Shown here one piece after another: positions 44,698 to 55,404 of a stretch of 64,000 nt of DNA. Position 1 is the first letter of the stretch. The number at the start of each line of letters is the position of its first letter. The notes beneath the pieces were generated by a model. That model ran no database searches. It was not told the origin of the DNA and worked only from the letters and a program-made list of their open reading frames with translations. A program made the translations under genes and the position numbers. Source of the DNA: Sorghum bicolor (Eukaryota > Streptophyta > Magnoliopsida > Poales > Poaceae). Location of the stretch: positions 10,501,894-10,565,893 of the forward strand of contig NC_012873.2 in the NCBI RefSeq assembly GCF_000003195.3, in the 5' to 3' direction.

Positions 44698-45244
44698 AAT
44701 TTGCTTGGCCGTCCGCTAATTGTAACTTGAATTCTTATTGTTGGTACCATAGATCTGCTTTAGTACTGCATATACATCTTTAGATAAAAATAGGATTAAA
44801 GGATCAAGGTTCTCCTAGTGTCCCATCAATTTACATTTTACCTATATTTAGGGCTTATTTGGATAGAGTTGACCTTTTTGGGCTAATTTCGAAGCAACGC
44901 TGAGATAGAAAACCCCTCTACGAACTCATGAATTTCTCACCCTAGAAAAAGTCAGGGATCCTACGAGTTTCCAAATTAGCCCTTATAGTCTCTAAAGACC
45001 CAAATAGGGTGACTAAACCAATTAATCCATTAGTCTCTTGGGGTGACTAAAGAGGACTAAACGGCAAAAAAGACACTCCTCACCCCTTTCGAACCCTGTC
45101 ATTCCTAAACCCTGCCCACTTGCCGCCGCCTACGAAGCACTCCTCTCCTTTCACTTTAATTTCTCATGCACTTCTACACTCCCCACTGCTGCACCTGCTC
45201 CTCCCGAGATTGTCACATCTCATCTCTCACCGGCACCATCCACC

Positions 45245-45508
45245 ATGGATGGGCACCGGGACGACTTTAGGGACTTCTTCTCTCAGGCGAATGCTTCCCT
45301 AGTCGCCCCCTGCTTCTTTGCTTCTCCGGCTATCCCCAGCACCACGACTTTGGCCTTTTTCTCCTATGCATCGTCATATCGTCCAACGGCCTTCGGCCTC
45401 TCTGCTCCTCGGATGCGCATGGAGAATCTGGACCTCAACTCCTAGGCCGAGGTCTTCTCCAGCCTTGACACGTACCAGGAGATCCTAAAACTATGTTCCA
45501 TTGTATGA
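45245..45508 (+). pseudogene. Remnant of Harbinger MYB-like ORF1 (N-terminus)
   Basis: Reads 'MDGHRDDFRDFF' and later 'MENLDLNS', TAG, 'AEVFSSLDTYQEIL'. The MENLDLNSQAE-like phrase is frequent in the grass SANT/MYB proteins encoded beside PIF transposases, which help the transposase bind DNA. The TAG at 45443 stands where CAG is expected. Only the region upstream of the MYB domain is preserved; the domain itself is absent. Family assignment is from recall of the phrase, so moderate. Confidence 0.55.
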
Positions 45509-45809
45509 AGCAGCGACTTCTCAAGGAAATGGAGCTAATATACGTCAAGGTGATGAAGATCAAAACATGAATCGATTTTGAGATTGGATGGCTGATGGTT
45601 TGTTTAATAGGTCATAACTGTGAAGCTGAAATGGTTTGTAATAATGGACATTTTGTAATGTATGAATATTTTTGTAATCATGAGGACTAACCAAGCAGCG
45701 CGGCAAGGCAAAGCGGCCATGATAGCGCAGGAGCACGGATAGGGGATGCCGAATAAATAAAGATTGTGTGCATTAATTAGAGGCATTTTGGTCTTTGTAA
45801 TGGCCATTA

Positions 45810-46743
45810 GACTATCTCCAACAAGCCATGCATACCGCTACCCAAACCTATTTTGAGTCATGCATAGTGAAAAAACGCCATCCGACAAAAGAAGCAAAGG
45901 GAGCAACTATTTTGGGTAGGAGAGAGGCAACCTAGATATGTGTCTGTCTCTCTCTCTCTCTTCAACTCAAATGCTTGCATCGTCAACATGGTGAGCCCGT
46001 AGGAGGTGGTGAGAAGTGACTGGCGCAGCGAGGTGGGTTCATGGCTAGTGCAGCTAGGCAGGACCGCGGGAGGGGGAGGGGGGAACCGCTGACGCGGCAA
46101 GGCTGGTTCCTGGCAAGGAGCACGTGGCGACCGCTAGGCGGCGACTGCGACGCCTCCTCCTCGTATGAGACCTCACCGGTTTGCACGAAGTGCTCAAAGG
46201 CATGGAAGATGTTGTTGTCCATGATCTCTCAGAGTACGCTGGTCTGGGCAGGTGTAGGCGCGGTATGCAACGCTGGTGGGGAGAGGCCTTGGCCTAGGCG
46301 GTCGAGCGTCGTGGCATGGAGGCCACGGGAGGAGAGCGACGAGGACTAGGACCCCACGGCAAGGCACAGGAGGACGAGGAAGTAGTGCACGGGAAAGGAG
46401 TCGCTGTCGGCAGCGAAGGGCCGAGAGATCATGACGAAGAGACCGGGGGCAGAATTAAGATTTAGGACGCGGCGGTGGCGAGGTAGAACCAGAAGGGGAG
46501 CGCTGAGGCGATGGAGAGGGGCTGGGGCGGCGGTGGAGGAGGAGGAGACGATGATCGTCGGAGAGGAGCGCCTTCGTTGGGCACCGCGTCGGTTATGGGG
46601 GACCTGCCACCGGGGCTTGGTGGGTTTCATTTTTTGCATCCTCTGTTGGGAAAGTGAAATTTTGGGTGCTCGACCTTTTTATTGTGTAGGACCCAAAACA
46701 TCAAATACATCTCACATTTAGGTAAGGGCTGTTGGAGACCGTC
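45810..46743. mobile_element. Nested Harbinger-like element
   Basis: Ends GACTATCTCCAACAAGCC and GGGCTGTTGGAGACCGTC are inverted copies, flanked by TTA at 45807-45809 and 46744-46746. The 934-bp interior is GC-rich at 46020-46640, with open frames but no recognised domain, so it may be a captured gene fragment. The termini resemble those of 49537-50599. Confidence 0.75.
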
Positions 46744-46878
46744 TTAGTCCCTCTATCAAAGGGGCTATACACTCTAGTCTAGAGACTAAAGGATCTAAAC
46801 ACGCCCTTACATATTCAGCTTTCCGTTGTTGGCCGTCACTATGAAGATCCTAGAAAATGAAAATGAGTAGGAAGGACG

Positions 46879-47591
46879 TCATGCTACTTGTAGCACCGTA
46901 GAGAAGACGTTGTAACGGCACACCGGGCATGTCGAGTGGTCTCGCAGCCACAAGTCAATGCACTGCTGGTGGAACATGTGCAGGCACCCCGGCAGCCGCT
47001 TCACCATTTCCCCCTTCTCCACCTCGCCTAGACACACCGCGCACTCCGACGGGCTGTCGTCCGGCCGCTTCATCACGTCCTCCTCCTCCTGCTCGTACGC
47101 CGGGATGTCGTCCACGGCGACCACCCGCGCCCCACCCCGCACCGGCGGCTCCCGCGCAAGCACATACATGGCAGCATGGCCTTCTTCTCGTCCTCTCGCA
47201 CCACGAACCGTGGCAAAGAACTAGAGGCAGCAGCAGCAGCAGCAGCAGCAGAAGCGCCGCCGCCGCCGCCGCTGCTAGTCCGGTGCCGCAGCCGGGCTCC
47301 CGCCGTGCGCGCGCACCGGCACGGCAGGCGGAGCAGCCAGGCGAGGCCCCGCTGAGGCGAGCACAGGAGCCGCCCCAGCGCGGACCACGGGAAGAGCGCG
47401 CCGCAGAAGGCAGGGTAGACGCAGGCGCTGATGCTGACCCAGACGACGAGGAAGACGGAGAGCGCGGCCATGTCGCTCGTGTTGTGGGGCTTCCGCGCGC
47501 GCCCGACGAGCGCGTTGATGAGGAGGCCCGTGCCGCCGATGCACACCGCGTTGGCGATGGCCAGCCCGAACAAGCGGACGAAGCAATCCAT
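46879..47591 (-). pseudogene. RING-H2 finger protein (ATL-like), frameshifted copy 1
   Basis: Encodes a membrane RING-H2 protein, predicted to act as a ubiquitin E3 ligase. ATG at 47591 starts MDCFVRLFGL. Two hydrophobic segments follow (LAIANAVCIGGTGLLINALV and LSVFLVVWVSISACVYPAF), then FPWSALGR, a basic stretch, a Gly/Ala/Ser run encoded by (CAG)n and (GCC)n at 47226-47274, and 'LPRFVV'. Near 47170-47185 the frame shifts; the downstream frame encodes DIPAYEQ and a canonical RING-H2 (CX2CX15CX1HX2HX2CX10CX2C) and ends at 46879. The shift lies in a near-duplicated 8-base block (GCCATGCT, GCCATGTA). Without a correction the RING is lost. A sequencing error is possible, but a true lesion is as likely. 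Confidence 0.85.
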
Positions 47592-48967
47592 GGCTGTAGT
47601 ACGTGTAGCTGTACACACCACGAGGATGCTGAAGCTCAACTGCACTAGAGCGTGTGACTGACGCGTGACATGATGATGATAATAAAGAGAGGTGAGCTCA
47701 AAGTATCTTCCGGGAATTTCCGAGTAATATCTAATTAATTATCTTGGACTCTACGATAGAGTCTTGCATTGGGAGTGCCCTTACTCTCCGTGTGATAGCT
47801 CGCGAAATGTTGAAAGTGATGGGTTAGACTTGAAACCGTGTCGTTTATCCAAGTCAAGTAGTCAACTAACTGCTTGGTTCGTGCAGGCGGAAGCAAATCT
47901 CAGAGAGCGAGCGAACGAACCAAATTAACACTTAGACCTTCGATATTCTGTCTTGACTCGATTATTAGCGAGTCAATTTATATGGTCCCTGGTCCCTCAT
48001 CCAACTGATTGGTTTGCATCGATTTCAATTTCAAGAACTATCACCACGTCGATTTTCAATTTATCTTTAACAGTCAATTGAAAAAAAAAGCTCGATCCTA
48101 TATATAACCCAAAATTGAGTCCTTTGCCGGCCATATGTTCTCGATTTGGGGCTATCACTGCAGTTCAAGTCACGAGCCGATAGTTATAAACTTATGAGTC
48201 CCGATACTAAGGTCATTATGCCAGACCAGATAGTCACTGCTGATTGTCTTAGAATTGGTGCTGATAAGTTTATAGCTACCGCTTCATGACTTCGGATAGT
48301 GATAGGTGACTGTCGGATCATAGCTTCAACCAGTAGAAAATCATAACTTTTTTATATAAGGTCAGATTAAGATAAAATCTGCTTATATCAAAATTGTAGA
48401 GTTCAAATCTAGCACTTTGTAGTTGATATTTTTTTTTAGTTTGAGATGGTTTACATATCCAAATAAATTTAAATTCAATATAAATTCTGGGATATGATTT
48501 GAGATAGTTAATAGTATCGAATAAAGACAAAGTCAACATAAAAAATATTGTACTCAACCAGGTCTATGACTTTGTAGTTATTTTTTTTATTGGAGATCAT
48601 TTAAAGTGTTAAATATATAATATAAATCAAAATTATGTAGTTAAAAGGATGATATCAATTGTATAGTCATAAACATCACATACAGATAGTATAGGTGCTT
48701 GGGAGAACCTGAATATTGAGGTCTCAGATTCGAATCCTAGAAACACATATTTGTGCAATTTCGGTAGCAACGACAACATGAGATCTTCAAAAGTCCTCGA
48801 GATGAAATCTAACTCCTCTCATGTTTTGTTTTAATTATATAGCAGTAGGTACTATGTATATCATGTTTCATGAGGATGAAATCTAACTCTTCTCTCAGTT
48901 TCATAAATTTCATGTGTTTTAGTTAATATTAATGACATTGGAAACCACACGTGAGAATAGCTTTTTA
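47592..48967. other. Intergenic between RING copy 1 and a Helitron-like end
   Basis: No gene recognised. A MITE end fragment (ACTCTACGATAGAGTCTTGCATTGGGAGTGCCC) lies at about 47749-47781. An inverted pair, GATAGTTATAAACTTAT at about 48179-48195 and ATAAGTTTATAGCTACC at about 48264-48280, could pair across ~70 bases. The remainder is AT-rich. Confidence 0.45.
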
Positions 48968-49000
48968 TCTCTACTAGAAACTCTTGCGCGCTTTGCGCGC
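48968..49000 (+). other. Helitron-like 5' terminus
   Basis: After an A, the sequence reads TCTCTACTAG..., followed by TTGCGCGCTTTGCGCGCC, which resembles grass Helitron 5' ends. No convincing 3' hairpin with CTAG was found downstream, so the element's extent is open. Confidence 0.35.
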
Positions 49001-49533
49001 CCTACCATCAGAAGATGATAAAGCACATGCCCAACAGCAATTTCGGGCCAGCAAAAAGAAAAGAGTACAGTTTGCCACTATAATATAGGGCATGACAGAT
49101 TGAGTTATGAATTGTTTGTATCTTTATATGCCACATAATTCCATTTGTTATACATGTACAGCTTGTATTTGTATGTTCACGTTCTTTAGGTATAGGATAC
49201 GACATGTTATACACCGGCTTCACCCGACCACATATTATATATCCTTAGAAGTGTCTAGTCCATGCTGAGCTCTCTGCTACTAGCTCAAACAACGACACGT
49301 GCCTCGTACACCTCTTTTATTACCACCGTGTACACTTCCAATTCCAATACCATCCGTGCATGTGCGCCCGCATCTAGCCCAACTTGAGTCGGAATATGCA
49401 CAACAAAGAAACAAGAACCACGAATAAGTGGTTATGCATTGACTTACCAGGGTGAGAGAACTGTGTAAAGACTAAAGAGATCACAAAGCCTCATAGAGAA
49501 ACAAGAATCATGAATCAGTGGTGATGGGCTGAC
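49001..49533. other. Intergenic, nothing recognised
   Basis: AT-rich. No coding, terminal-repeat or RNA feature identified. The phrase AACAAGAATCATGAATCAGTGG near 49499 is a diverged copy of AACAAGAACCACGAATAAGTGG near 49410, a short direct duplication. Confidence 0.4.
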
Positions 49534-49536
49534 TTA

Positions 49537-50599
49537 GAGCATCTCCAACAAGTTGGCAAATGCACTTGGCAAATCTTGATTTTTGGCAAAACCACAAAAT
49601 CCATCCTCCAACAAGTTGGCAAATGGATTTGGCAAATTGTCAAGGTTGGCAAAACCAGCCCTTCCCGGCGCATATTTGCGCGCACTCGAGCGCTTGGCAT
49701 CGATGTTTTTTCGGGCGTTTCCTGTTGTCCCGCGCGCGCGAAAACCTCTCGGCCTTTCCTTTTTTCCCACGGTCCTACAAGGAAACAGATCGCGCCTCCC
49801 TATTTCATCGTGCCGGCCTCTTCCTTTCCTCTCTCCATCACCCCGCGCAAGACCGCGTGCTCTCTTCTACCCCGCGCCGTCGGACCTGAAGAAAAGAGTA
49901 CATATCCGATGTGATAGCTAGGACATATTTAAGCAAAAGAAATAAGAAAGCACATACTACAAACAAATCTGATGTGTAGATGAAACTATATACCTTCGAC
50001 GGAAAATATCTTCACCATACGTTGGATTATCGGCCAAATAATCTTGGAACATCCTTTTATGGCCACCTTCTCTATCACGATAAATTACCCGATGACCAGG
50101 GACAGAACCTCCGGGCCTTCTCTTGCGGTTGTTCAACAGATTGCTCGAGATTTGAGCAGCCGAGGAGAGGAGAAGGACGTCGTCATCAGATGAAGAATCT
50201 TCTAGCTGCTGACTTCGAGCACGGGATCTCTTCCTTGGCATGGTGGATGGTTGGAGAAGATGGAGTTCGAGAGAGGGAGAGAAGGCCTGGATCGGATCTA
50301 TGGAGGAGAAGGAGAAGGGGCACGCGGCTGAGGAGGAAGAAGGGGGCGCGCGGCTGAGGAAGGTGCGACGGCATGCATGCGAAGCGAGGATCGGAAGACG
50401 AAGGAGTACGGCGGCTTTCTGATGCCTGGAACCGGACCCACCAAAAAAATTAAGACATGTGGGCCTTTAGTTTTCAATTTGCCAAGCCCAAATGCCAACT
50501 TGTTGGAGTATACCTTTTTGTTCACTTGGCATTTGGGGTTTAGACTTGGCAAATCCAGAAATTTGCCAAGTGAATTATGCAAACTTGTTGGGGATGCTC
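49537..50599 (-). mobile_element. PIF/Harbinger deletion derivative
   Basis: Termini GAGCATCTCCAACAAG and CTTGTTGGGGATGCTC are inverted repeats with one mismatch. The left flank is TTA, the right is TGG, so the target duplication is decayed or one end has moved. Multiple TTGGCAAAT-type subterminal repeats occur at both ends. The interior encodes the first exon of a Harbinger transposase on the minus strand; the rest of the transposase is absent. Confidence 0.75.
49994..50241 (-). pseudogene. Harbinger transposase, first-exon remnant
   Basis: ATG at 50241 starts MPRKRSRARSQQLEDSSSDDD. The diagnostic 'GGSVPGHRVIYRDREGGHKR' and 'MFQDYLADNPTYGEDIFRRR' phrases follow, as at the N-terminus of plant PIF/Harbinger nucleases (Plant_tran family). 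A GTATAT donor-like site follows FRRR. The catalytic DDE domain is not present, so no activity is expected. Confidence 0.75.
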
Positions 50600-50851
50600 T
50601 GGGCGAGAACATAAAGAGATCACACAAAGCTTCATAGATTGGGTGGGATCATCCTCGTCAAAACCATTCTCCGTAGCAGTAATTACCTAATTACATTTAG
50701 CAAACCTTAATTAGAGTATTAAAAAAACCATGCATATACAAGAGTACTTGACAACGTGCAAGTCCAACTGGATCAACGAAGTATATATGAAGATAATGAA
50801 TGTCATCACTGTCGATATGCCTCAGTTTATAAATAAGAGAATAGACAATCA
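50600..50851. other. Intergenic, nothing recognised
   Basis: AT-rich interval between two DNA elements, without coding signal. Confidence 0.4.
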
Positions 50852-50854
50852 TAA

Positions 50855-51081
50855 GAGCAAGTATTATGGTGGGCTGTAAGCCGGCTAAATGCTGAGGTGG
50901 AGGAGAGAAGTGAGGAGAGAGAGGAGAAGCAGACTGTAAGCTTACAGCCAGCTTAGGCACGAGAACTAAGAAACTCTGACCATGTATTAATAGTGAATAG
51001 CTAACTATTATATGAGTGGACTGGAAGAAGGCTGTAAAGAACCTTACAGCCAACAAGTGGACTGTGTTATTAAACTTCCTC
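50855..51081. mobile_element. Tourist-like MITE
   Basis: 227 bp, ends GAGCAAGTATTAT and ATTAAACTTCCTC, imperfect inverted repeats, flanked by TAA at 50852-50854 and 51082-51084. Inner inverted pairs of CTGTAAG/CTTACAG are frequent. Confidence 0.75.
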
Positions 51082-51430
51082 TAACAAGAATGGTAATCAT
51101 CATTGCATTATACCTAATGCCTCAGATCAATAGGAGGAGAACATAGAGATCATCAAAGGAATAATAATCATAGGCTATGTATACAGAGATGATGTGAACA
51201 AACATATTTGTGAATATAAAATTATTGGCCATAGAAGAATTATAGCTCTTGTATCTTTGTGCTTGTAGCACCTAGCGGCATAGAAAGCATAGCTAAAACT
51301 GTAATTGCCAAAATAGATAAATTCCTAAATCTTTTCACGCAAATTTAAAAAAAATAACAATGTGTCAGGGAGACGTCAATTCACCTAGCAGACATTGCGT
51401 CAATCTAATTAGGAATAGTTTGTACGTAGC
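51082..51430. other. Intergenic, nothing recognised
   Basis: AT-rich, no coding or repeat signature that I can support. Confidence 0.4.
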
Positions 51431-51432
51431 CC

Positions 51433-51690
51433 TGTTTAGTTCCTCACATAAAAAATTTTTATCCATTCCATCGAATCTTTGAACACATACATGGAACATT
51501 AAATATAGATAAAAAAATAAACTAATTCACAGTTTGATTCAAAATCGCGAGATGAATCTTTTAAGCCTAGTTAGTCAATGATTAGCCTACAGTAACTCAC
51601 ATGTGCTAATGATAGATTAATTATGCTTAATAGATTCGGTTTGTAGTTATCGGACGAGCTATGTAATTTGTTTTTTTATTCAAAGTCCAT
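51433..51690. mobile_element. Truncated Tourist-like MITE
   Basis: Starts CCCTGTTTAGTTCC and carries the interior of the 32094-32439 family in inverted order (AATCGCGAGATGAATC, CAGTAACTCACATGTGCTAA). The right inverted terminus is missing. Confidence 0.7.
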
Positions 51691-52270
51691 GATTATGCTT
51701 AATAGATTAATTCACATAGTGCTGTAGATTTGGCATAGAGAAGGAATACCAGGAGAGAGACATGTGCAAAGGTATGTGTTCGATTGATTCTCGGATCCCA
51801 GGCCATGCTCCAGCTAGCTGGATGCTCCCTTCTGCCTTACGTCGCTGCCTGTGGGGTTGTATGGAAGCAGGGTCAAAGGGTCCACCCGCCAGTGATAACA
51901 CTCATGTTAGCCGTGCTCGGGCTCGGTCGCTCGAGGGTAGCCACGCGAGAGCCCTGCTACACGTCGACGTGCGAGGACGTCTGCAGCACCGTGAATCGCT
52001 CTGGTGCGAGCAATTCATAGTAGTCTTTAAGGAACCTGATTTCCATTTTCTTCCACCTAGGATGCCACTATACTTGTCGCTTGCGCGACTGGAACGGGTA
52101 AATCGTTGGGCTGCGCCATCGTTAGTGGGCTACTGCTTGCGTTTGGGCCGAAGCAAGCGCACACGGCCAGTGGAGAATTGGGCAATTGAATTGACGTTGT
52201 CACGTAGCAGTTCTCTACTTTGCTAAAACAAAAAAAAACATAGAAATTCTCTACGCACACGCAAAAGGAA
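51691..52270. other. Unassigned segment with an unrecognised open frame
   Basis: A 154-codon frame (51762-52226, +) is open but has no domain, no codon regularity that I can see and no splice context. It may be a captured gene fragment inside a Helitron, or chance. Confidence 0.25.
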
Positions 52271-52284
52271 AATTTTAGTAGAGA
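52271..52284 (-). other. Helitron-like 5' terminus, minus orientation
   Basis: On the minus strand, after an A, TCTCTACTAAAATT resembles grass Helitron 5' ends. No matching CTAG-type 3' end with hairpin was identified to the left. Confidence 0.35.
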
Positions 52285-52547
52285 TTAGAAAAAATAACGA
52301 CGTCATCTATTCAGAGAAAAAAAATAAAAACATAGCTTCCAAATTGAGCATCCAAGTTAAATTCCAATTACACTATTGTATATCTCCACTATAATTGAAA
52401 ACTTCTTGGGCCGTTATACTAGACAAACTCACCTCCAAACAAAATCACCCCACCGCAGCCTACTAATTCGGCCCAATAATCTCCACCATAACCAACCCTC
52501 ACGCCTCAGTCTCTCCAGGTCAATCACGGTTCATCTCAAAATTGAAT

Positions 52548-52626
52548 CCATTTGAATCCACCCCGCCTGCCGTCCATTTGAAACCACTCCGCCTGCCATG
52601 CATTTGAATCCACCCCGCCTGCCACC
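52548..52626. repeat. Minisatellite, three ~26-bp units
   Basis: Units at 52548-52573, 52574-52600 and 52601-52626 share the consensus CATTTGAATCCACCCCGCC with one to three changes each. Confidence 0.85.
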
Positions 52627-53329
52627 ACAATCTACGCCTCCCTTCCTCTTCCAGCGCAGCGGCGATCTACGTACAAGCAGAGCACGTACAAGCAGGACAC
52701 CGCCAAGAGCACGTATGTGACGCCGGCGCTGCCGTCTACTCCTGTCCTCCACAATGACACGGCGGATGGCAGGGAATCGGACCTTCGGATCGGCGACTGA
52801 TCTTTAGTGTCAACTGTAGGTTACGTTTTACTGTCGTGCGGGCAGTTTTTTTATCTTCCTCTAAATAATACAAGCAGTAATTAATGGTACAAGTATGCGT
52901 CGATCATTATTGTGCTTAGGTGTTGCCCCTGTTGCATGTCATAAATTAAACCATCTATCATCTTGCTTTGGTCCCTGACGGCAACCTGAAACCAGTAGCA
53001 GTATTCTCATCTCAACATGCATGGTCGTGTAGTATATGCATATACATCTGAATGGTTCCGTGGTTTCAGAGATGGTTCCGTGGTTTTAGATATAGGTTCA
53101 CATGGGCGATGGTGATTTTCTGAACCTATGTGCATGTACATCTAAATGGTTGCATATTTCTACAGTAAGTAACTGATAAAAGTGTATTAGTAGCTAAATG
53201 TATTAAAGTTGAGATCTCAGAAAATTCAGAGTTATGAGGTCATAGTATGAGTTATCTCTAAATAATCATGCAATGTCTAATGATAAAATTCATGAATGCC
53301 TTTTTGCAGTTCCTTTTTTTCATTCAGGT

Positions 53330-54170
53330 GGCTTCAATGTCTACACCTGGACATATACATAATGCACTAAGCGACATCACCAACGTCACAGGTATGCTTT
53401 TAATAATTGGGTGTTTTTTATAATTTCGTAATCTAATCTAAATTCGTCAAAATTCCTGCTTTAGATGAGGCCTCATCGAGGTGGACTCAAACATTGCGAG
53501 GTCGCAATTGTCGTGCTGAGATGACCGATGAACGAGGGGAGGAGATAAATAGAAGACAACATGAGTATCAGTGTGATTGTCGAGCGAGGATGGCCGGAGA
53601 AGAAAGGGAAGGGAGCATAGGAAACAACGTGATTACCAGCGTGAATATCGAGCACGGTAGAAGGCTGCATCACAAAATAATAGCACTTCCACCATTTTGA
53701 CTTAAACATTGCCGACCTCATCAACAATAGTTATTTAATCCTCTTTCATTTTATATTTGTATTCCATAATTAATCCATCCCGTGCTTGAGCCTTTTTGAA
53801 CACCAATAATAAATGCAGATAATAATTGTTCTAATATGGAACCGAGCACACCAACTATATTGGGCAAGGAAAATATCCCACACAATATGGACCAAAGCAC
53901 ACCAATTATACTCTACCCATGGGATCATCTCCATAAATGTATTGGATCATCCACTACCCCTGGAAGTGCTCAACTAGGTAACAATTATTTAATAATTCAA
54001 AAAAGTATTACCTCTAAAAAATAATATGATATTCTGTACTATATAAAGTAAAATGTTACGTGCAGGCAATAATGTTAGTACCACAATGACTACTCAACAA
54101 CGAAAACATACAACTGAGATGTCTAATGAACAAAAGGAGGAGTGGAATAGGAGACAGTGTCATGTACCGA
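53330..54170 (+). pseudogene. Helitron helicase-type N-terminal region, relic
   Basis: A first piece (53340-53391) encodes MSTPGHIHNALSDITNVT and stops at a GT donor. A second (53465-53700) follows an AG and encodes repeats of a basic pattern, seen as 'EINRRQHEYQCDCRARM' and, after a frame change near 53608, 'RKQRDYQREYRAR'. Further pieces at 53836-53990 and 54065-54170 contain 'EMSNEQKEEWNRRQ'. Such R-Q-x-Y-x-R-A-R repeats and 'DITN' phrases precede the Rep/helicase domains in plant Helitron proteins. No Rep or helicase domain follows. Confidence 0.5.
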
Positions 54171-54702
54171 TGATTCACAAAATGTATATACAATAAAAAA
54201 CAATTGTCTAAAATTAAAACTCTAAAAAATTACTATAACTTATATAGCGTTCTTTAGAAAAACTGTGGTGTTAGCATAGGCATTATACTAGTTTTTTATA
54301 ATAAAATCTTTAGAACAAAATCCTACTCGTATATACATGGATGACATTTTGAAAAGAATAGTTTTGTTTTTTCTTTAGAGGACGAGATGAAGATGACAAA
54401 TAAACTACTATTTTCGGCTTCATTTCCACTTCAATTTTCATATGAGAGCACAGGTTTTCATCAGTAGTCTTATTTGCGAAGCTGTTTGTAAAAAATCCAT
54501 TTGGTACAAAGCAACTTCAAACAACTCGCGGAGCTAGCGAAGAAGTTGTGCTAAACTAAGCCTATATATGTGAACTATGCTATGGGCATCTAAAATAAAA
54601 GAAAAAACAACTCACCCTCAAATATCACTAAATGTACAGTTAGCAAAACCCTGTAATACAAGTTTTCAGTTTCCCCTATAGAGAAAAGGACAAGGAAAAA
54701 TG
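54171..54702. other. Intergenic 3' of RING copy 2
   Basis: AT-rich, nothing coding recognised. ATTATACTAGT at 54278-54288 has the CTAG of a Helitron end but no GC hairpin before it. Confidence 0.4.
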
Positions 54703-55404
54703 TCATGCTATACTACTTAGCCCGGCAATGGCGGCAGTACGTGAAGGGAAGACGTTGCACCGGCAGACCGGACACGTCGGGCGGTGGTGCAGCCACTGGT
54801 CGACGCAGTGCTGGTGGAACACGTGCAAGCACACCGGCAGACTCTTCACCATCTCCCCCTTCTCGAGCGCTCCTAGGCACACCGCGCACTCTGCCGACGA
54901 CGGCGTGCCGTACTCCGGCACCGCGCCGCCGCCGGCCTGCTGCTCGTACGCGTACGCAGGTATGTCGTCGTCGCCGGCAGCAACGACGACAGCTCTACCA
55001 GGTCCTACTTCGCCGGGAAGCGGTGGCGCCGCCTCCCTAGGAAACACGTTCCTGACCTGCTGGCCCTGTCTCTGCACCACAATCTCCGGCAAACCAAAGC
55101 CACTATCGCCGCCGTCGTGGTCGCCGGCGGCGGCGGCGCTCCAGGCCCGGCGCATGCGGCCCCACGGCAGGCAGAGCAGCACACCGACGCGACACAGGCA
55201 ACGCCCTAGACTGGACCACGGGAAGAGCGTGAGGCAGAAGATGGGGTAGATGGTGGCGTTGAATAAGCCAAAGAACATGAGGATGACCTGGGGTGCCTTT
55301 ATGCCCCGCTCGAACGTGTAGATGATGGAGGCAGTGCCGCCGATGACCACCGTGTTGATGAAAACCAGTATCATTACGCGGATGGAGCTGTTGAAGCACG
55401 CCAT
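54703..55404 (-). CDS. RING-H2 finger protein (ATL-like), copy 2
   Basis: An intact single-exon gene of 233 residues, predicted membrane-bound E3 ubiquitin ligase. Two hydrophobic segments occupy about residues 8-30 and 40-62, followed by FPWSSLGR and a Cys/Arg-rich juxtamembrane patch. A variable linker has 'LPEIVVQRQ' (105-113) and '[11 protein letters not shown]' (145-155). RING-H2 ligands are C173, C176, C192, H194, H197, C200, C211 and C214, with the canonical ATL spacing. The residue before the third Cys is Val (LPVC). The start MACFNS aligns with MDCFVR of copy 1. The ubiquitination target is not inferable. Copies 1 and 3 lie ~8 kb to each side in the same orientation. Confidence 0.9.
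   Translation of the reverse strand: MACFNSSIRVMILVFINTVVIGGTASIIYTFERGIKAPQVILMFFGLFNATIYPIFCLTLFPWSSLGRCLCRVGVLLCLPWGRMRRAWSAAAAGDHDGGDSGFGLPEIVVQRQGQQVRNVFPREAAPPLPGEVGPGRAVVVAAGDDDIPAYAYEQQAGGGAVPEYGTPSSAECAVCLGALEKGEMVKSLPVCLHVFHQHCVDQWLHHRPTCPVCRCNVFPSRTAAIAGLSSIA

Larger units (their letters stand above)
44851..46806. mobile_element. PIF/Harbinger-type transposon relic
   Basis: Begins GGGCTTATTTGGAT and ends ATCTAAACACGCCC, imperfect inverted repeats, flanked by TTA at 44848-44850 and 46807-46809, the PIF/Harbinger target duplication. It carries a remnant of the MYB-like ORF1 (45245-45508) and no transposase, and contains a second element at 45810-46743. Confidence 0.75.

Noticed and set aside
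46929..47648. Long plus-strand frame of 239 codons
   Set aside because: It is the complement of RING copy 1; its Pro/Arg/Ala-rich product is an effect of high GC content.
48178..48280. Inverted pair as a microRNA precursor
   Set aside because: Arms are about 16 bases with mismatches and there is no extended stem as plant miRNA precursors need.
51762..52226. 154-codon frame as a gene
   Set aside because: No domain or compositional support; kept only as an unassigned segment.
54278..54288. CTAG as a Helitron 3' end
   Set aside because: No GC hairpin precedes it within the usual ~10-12 bases.
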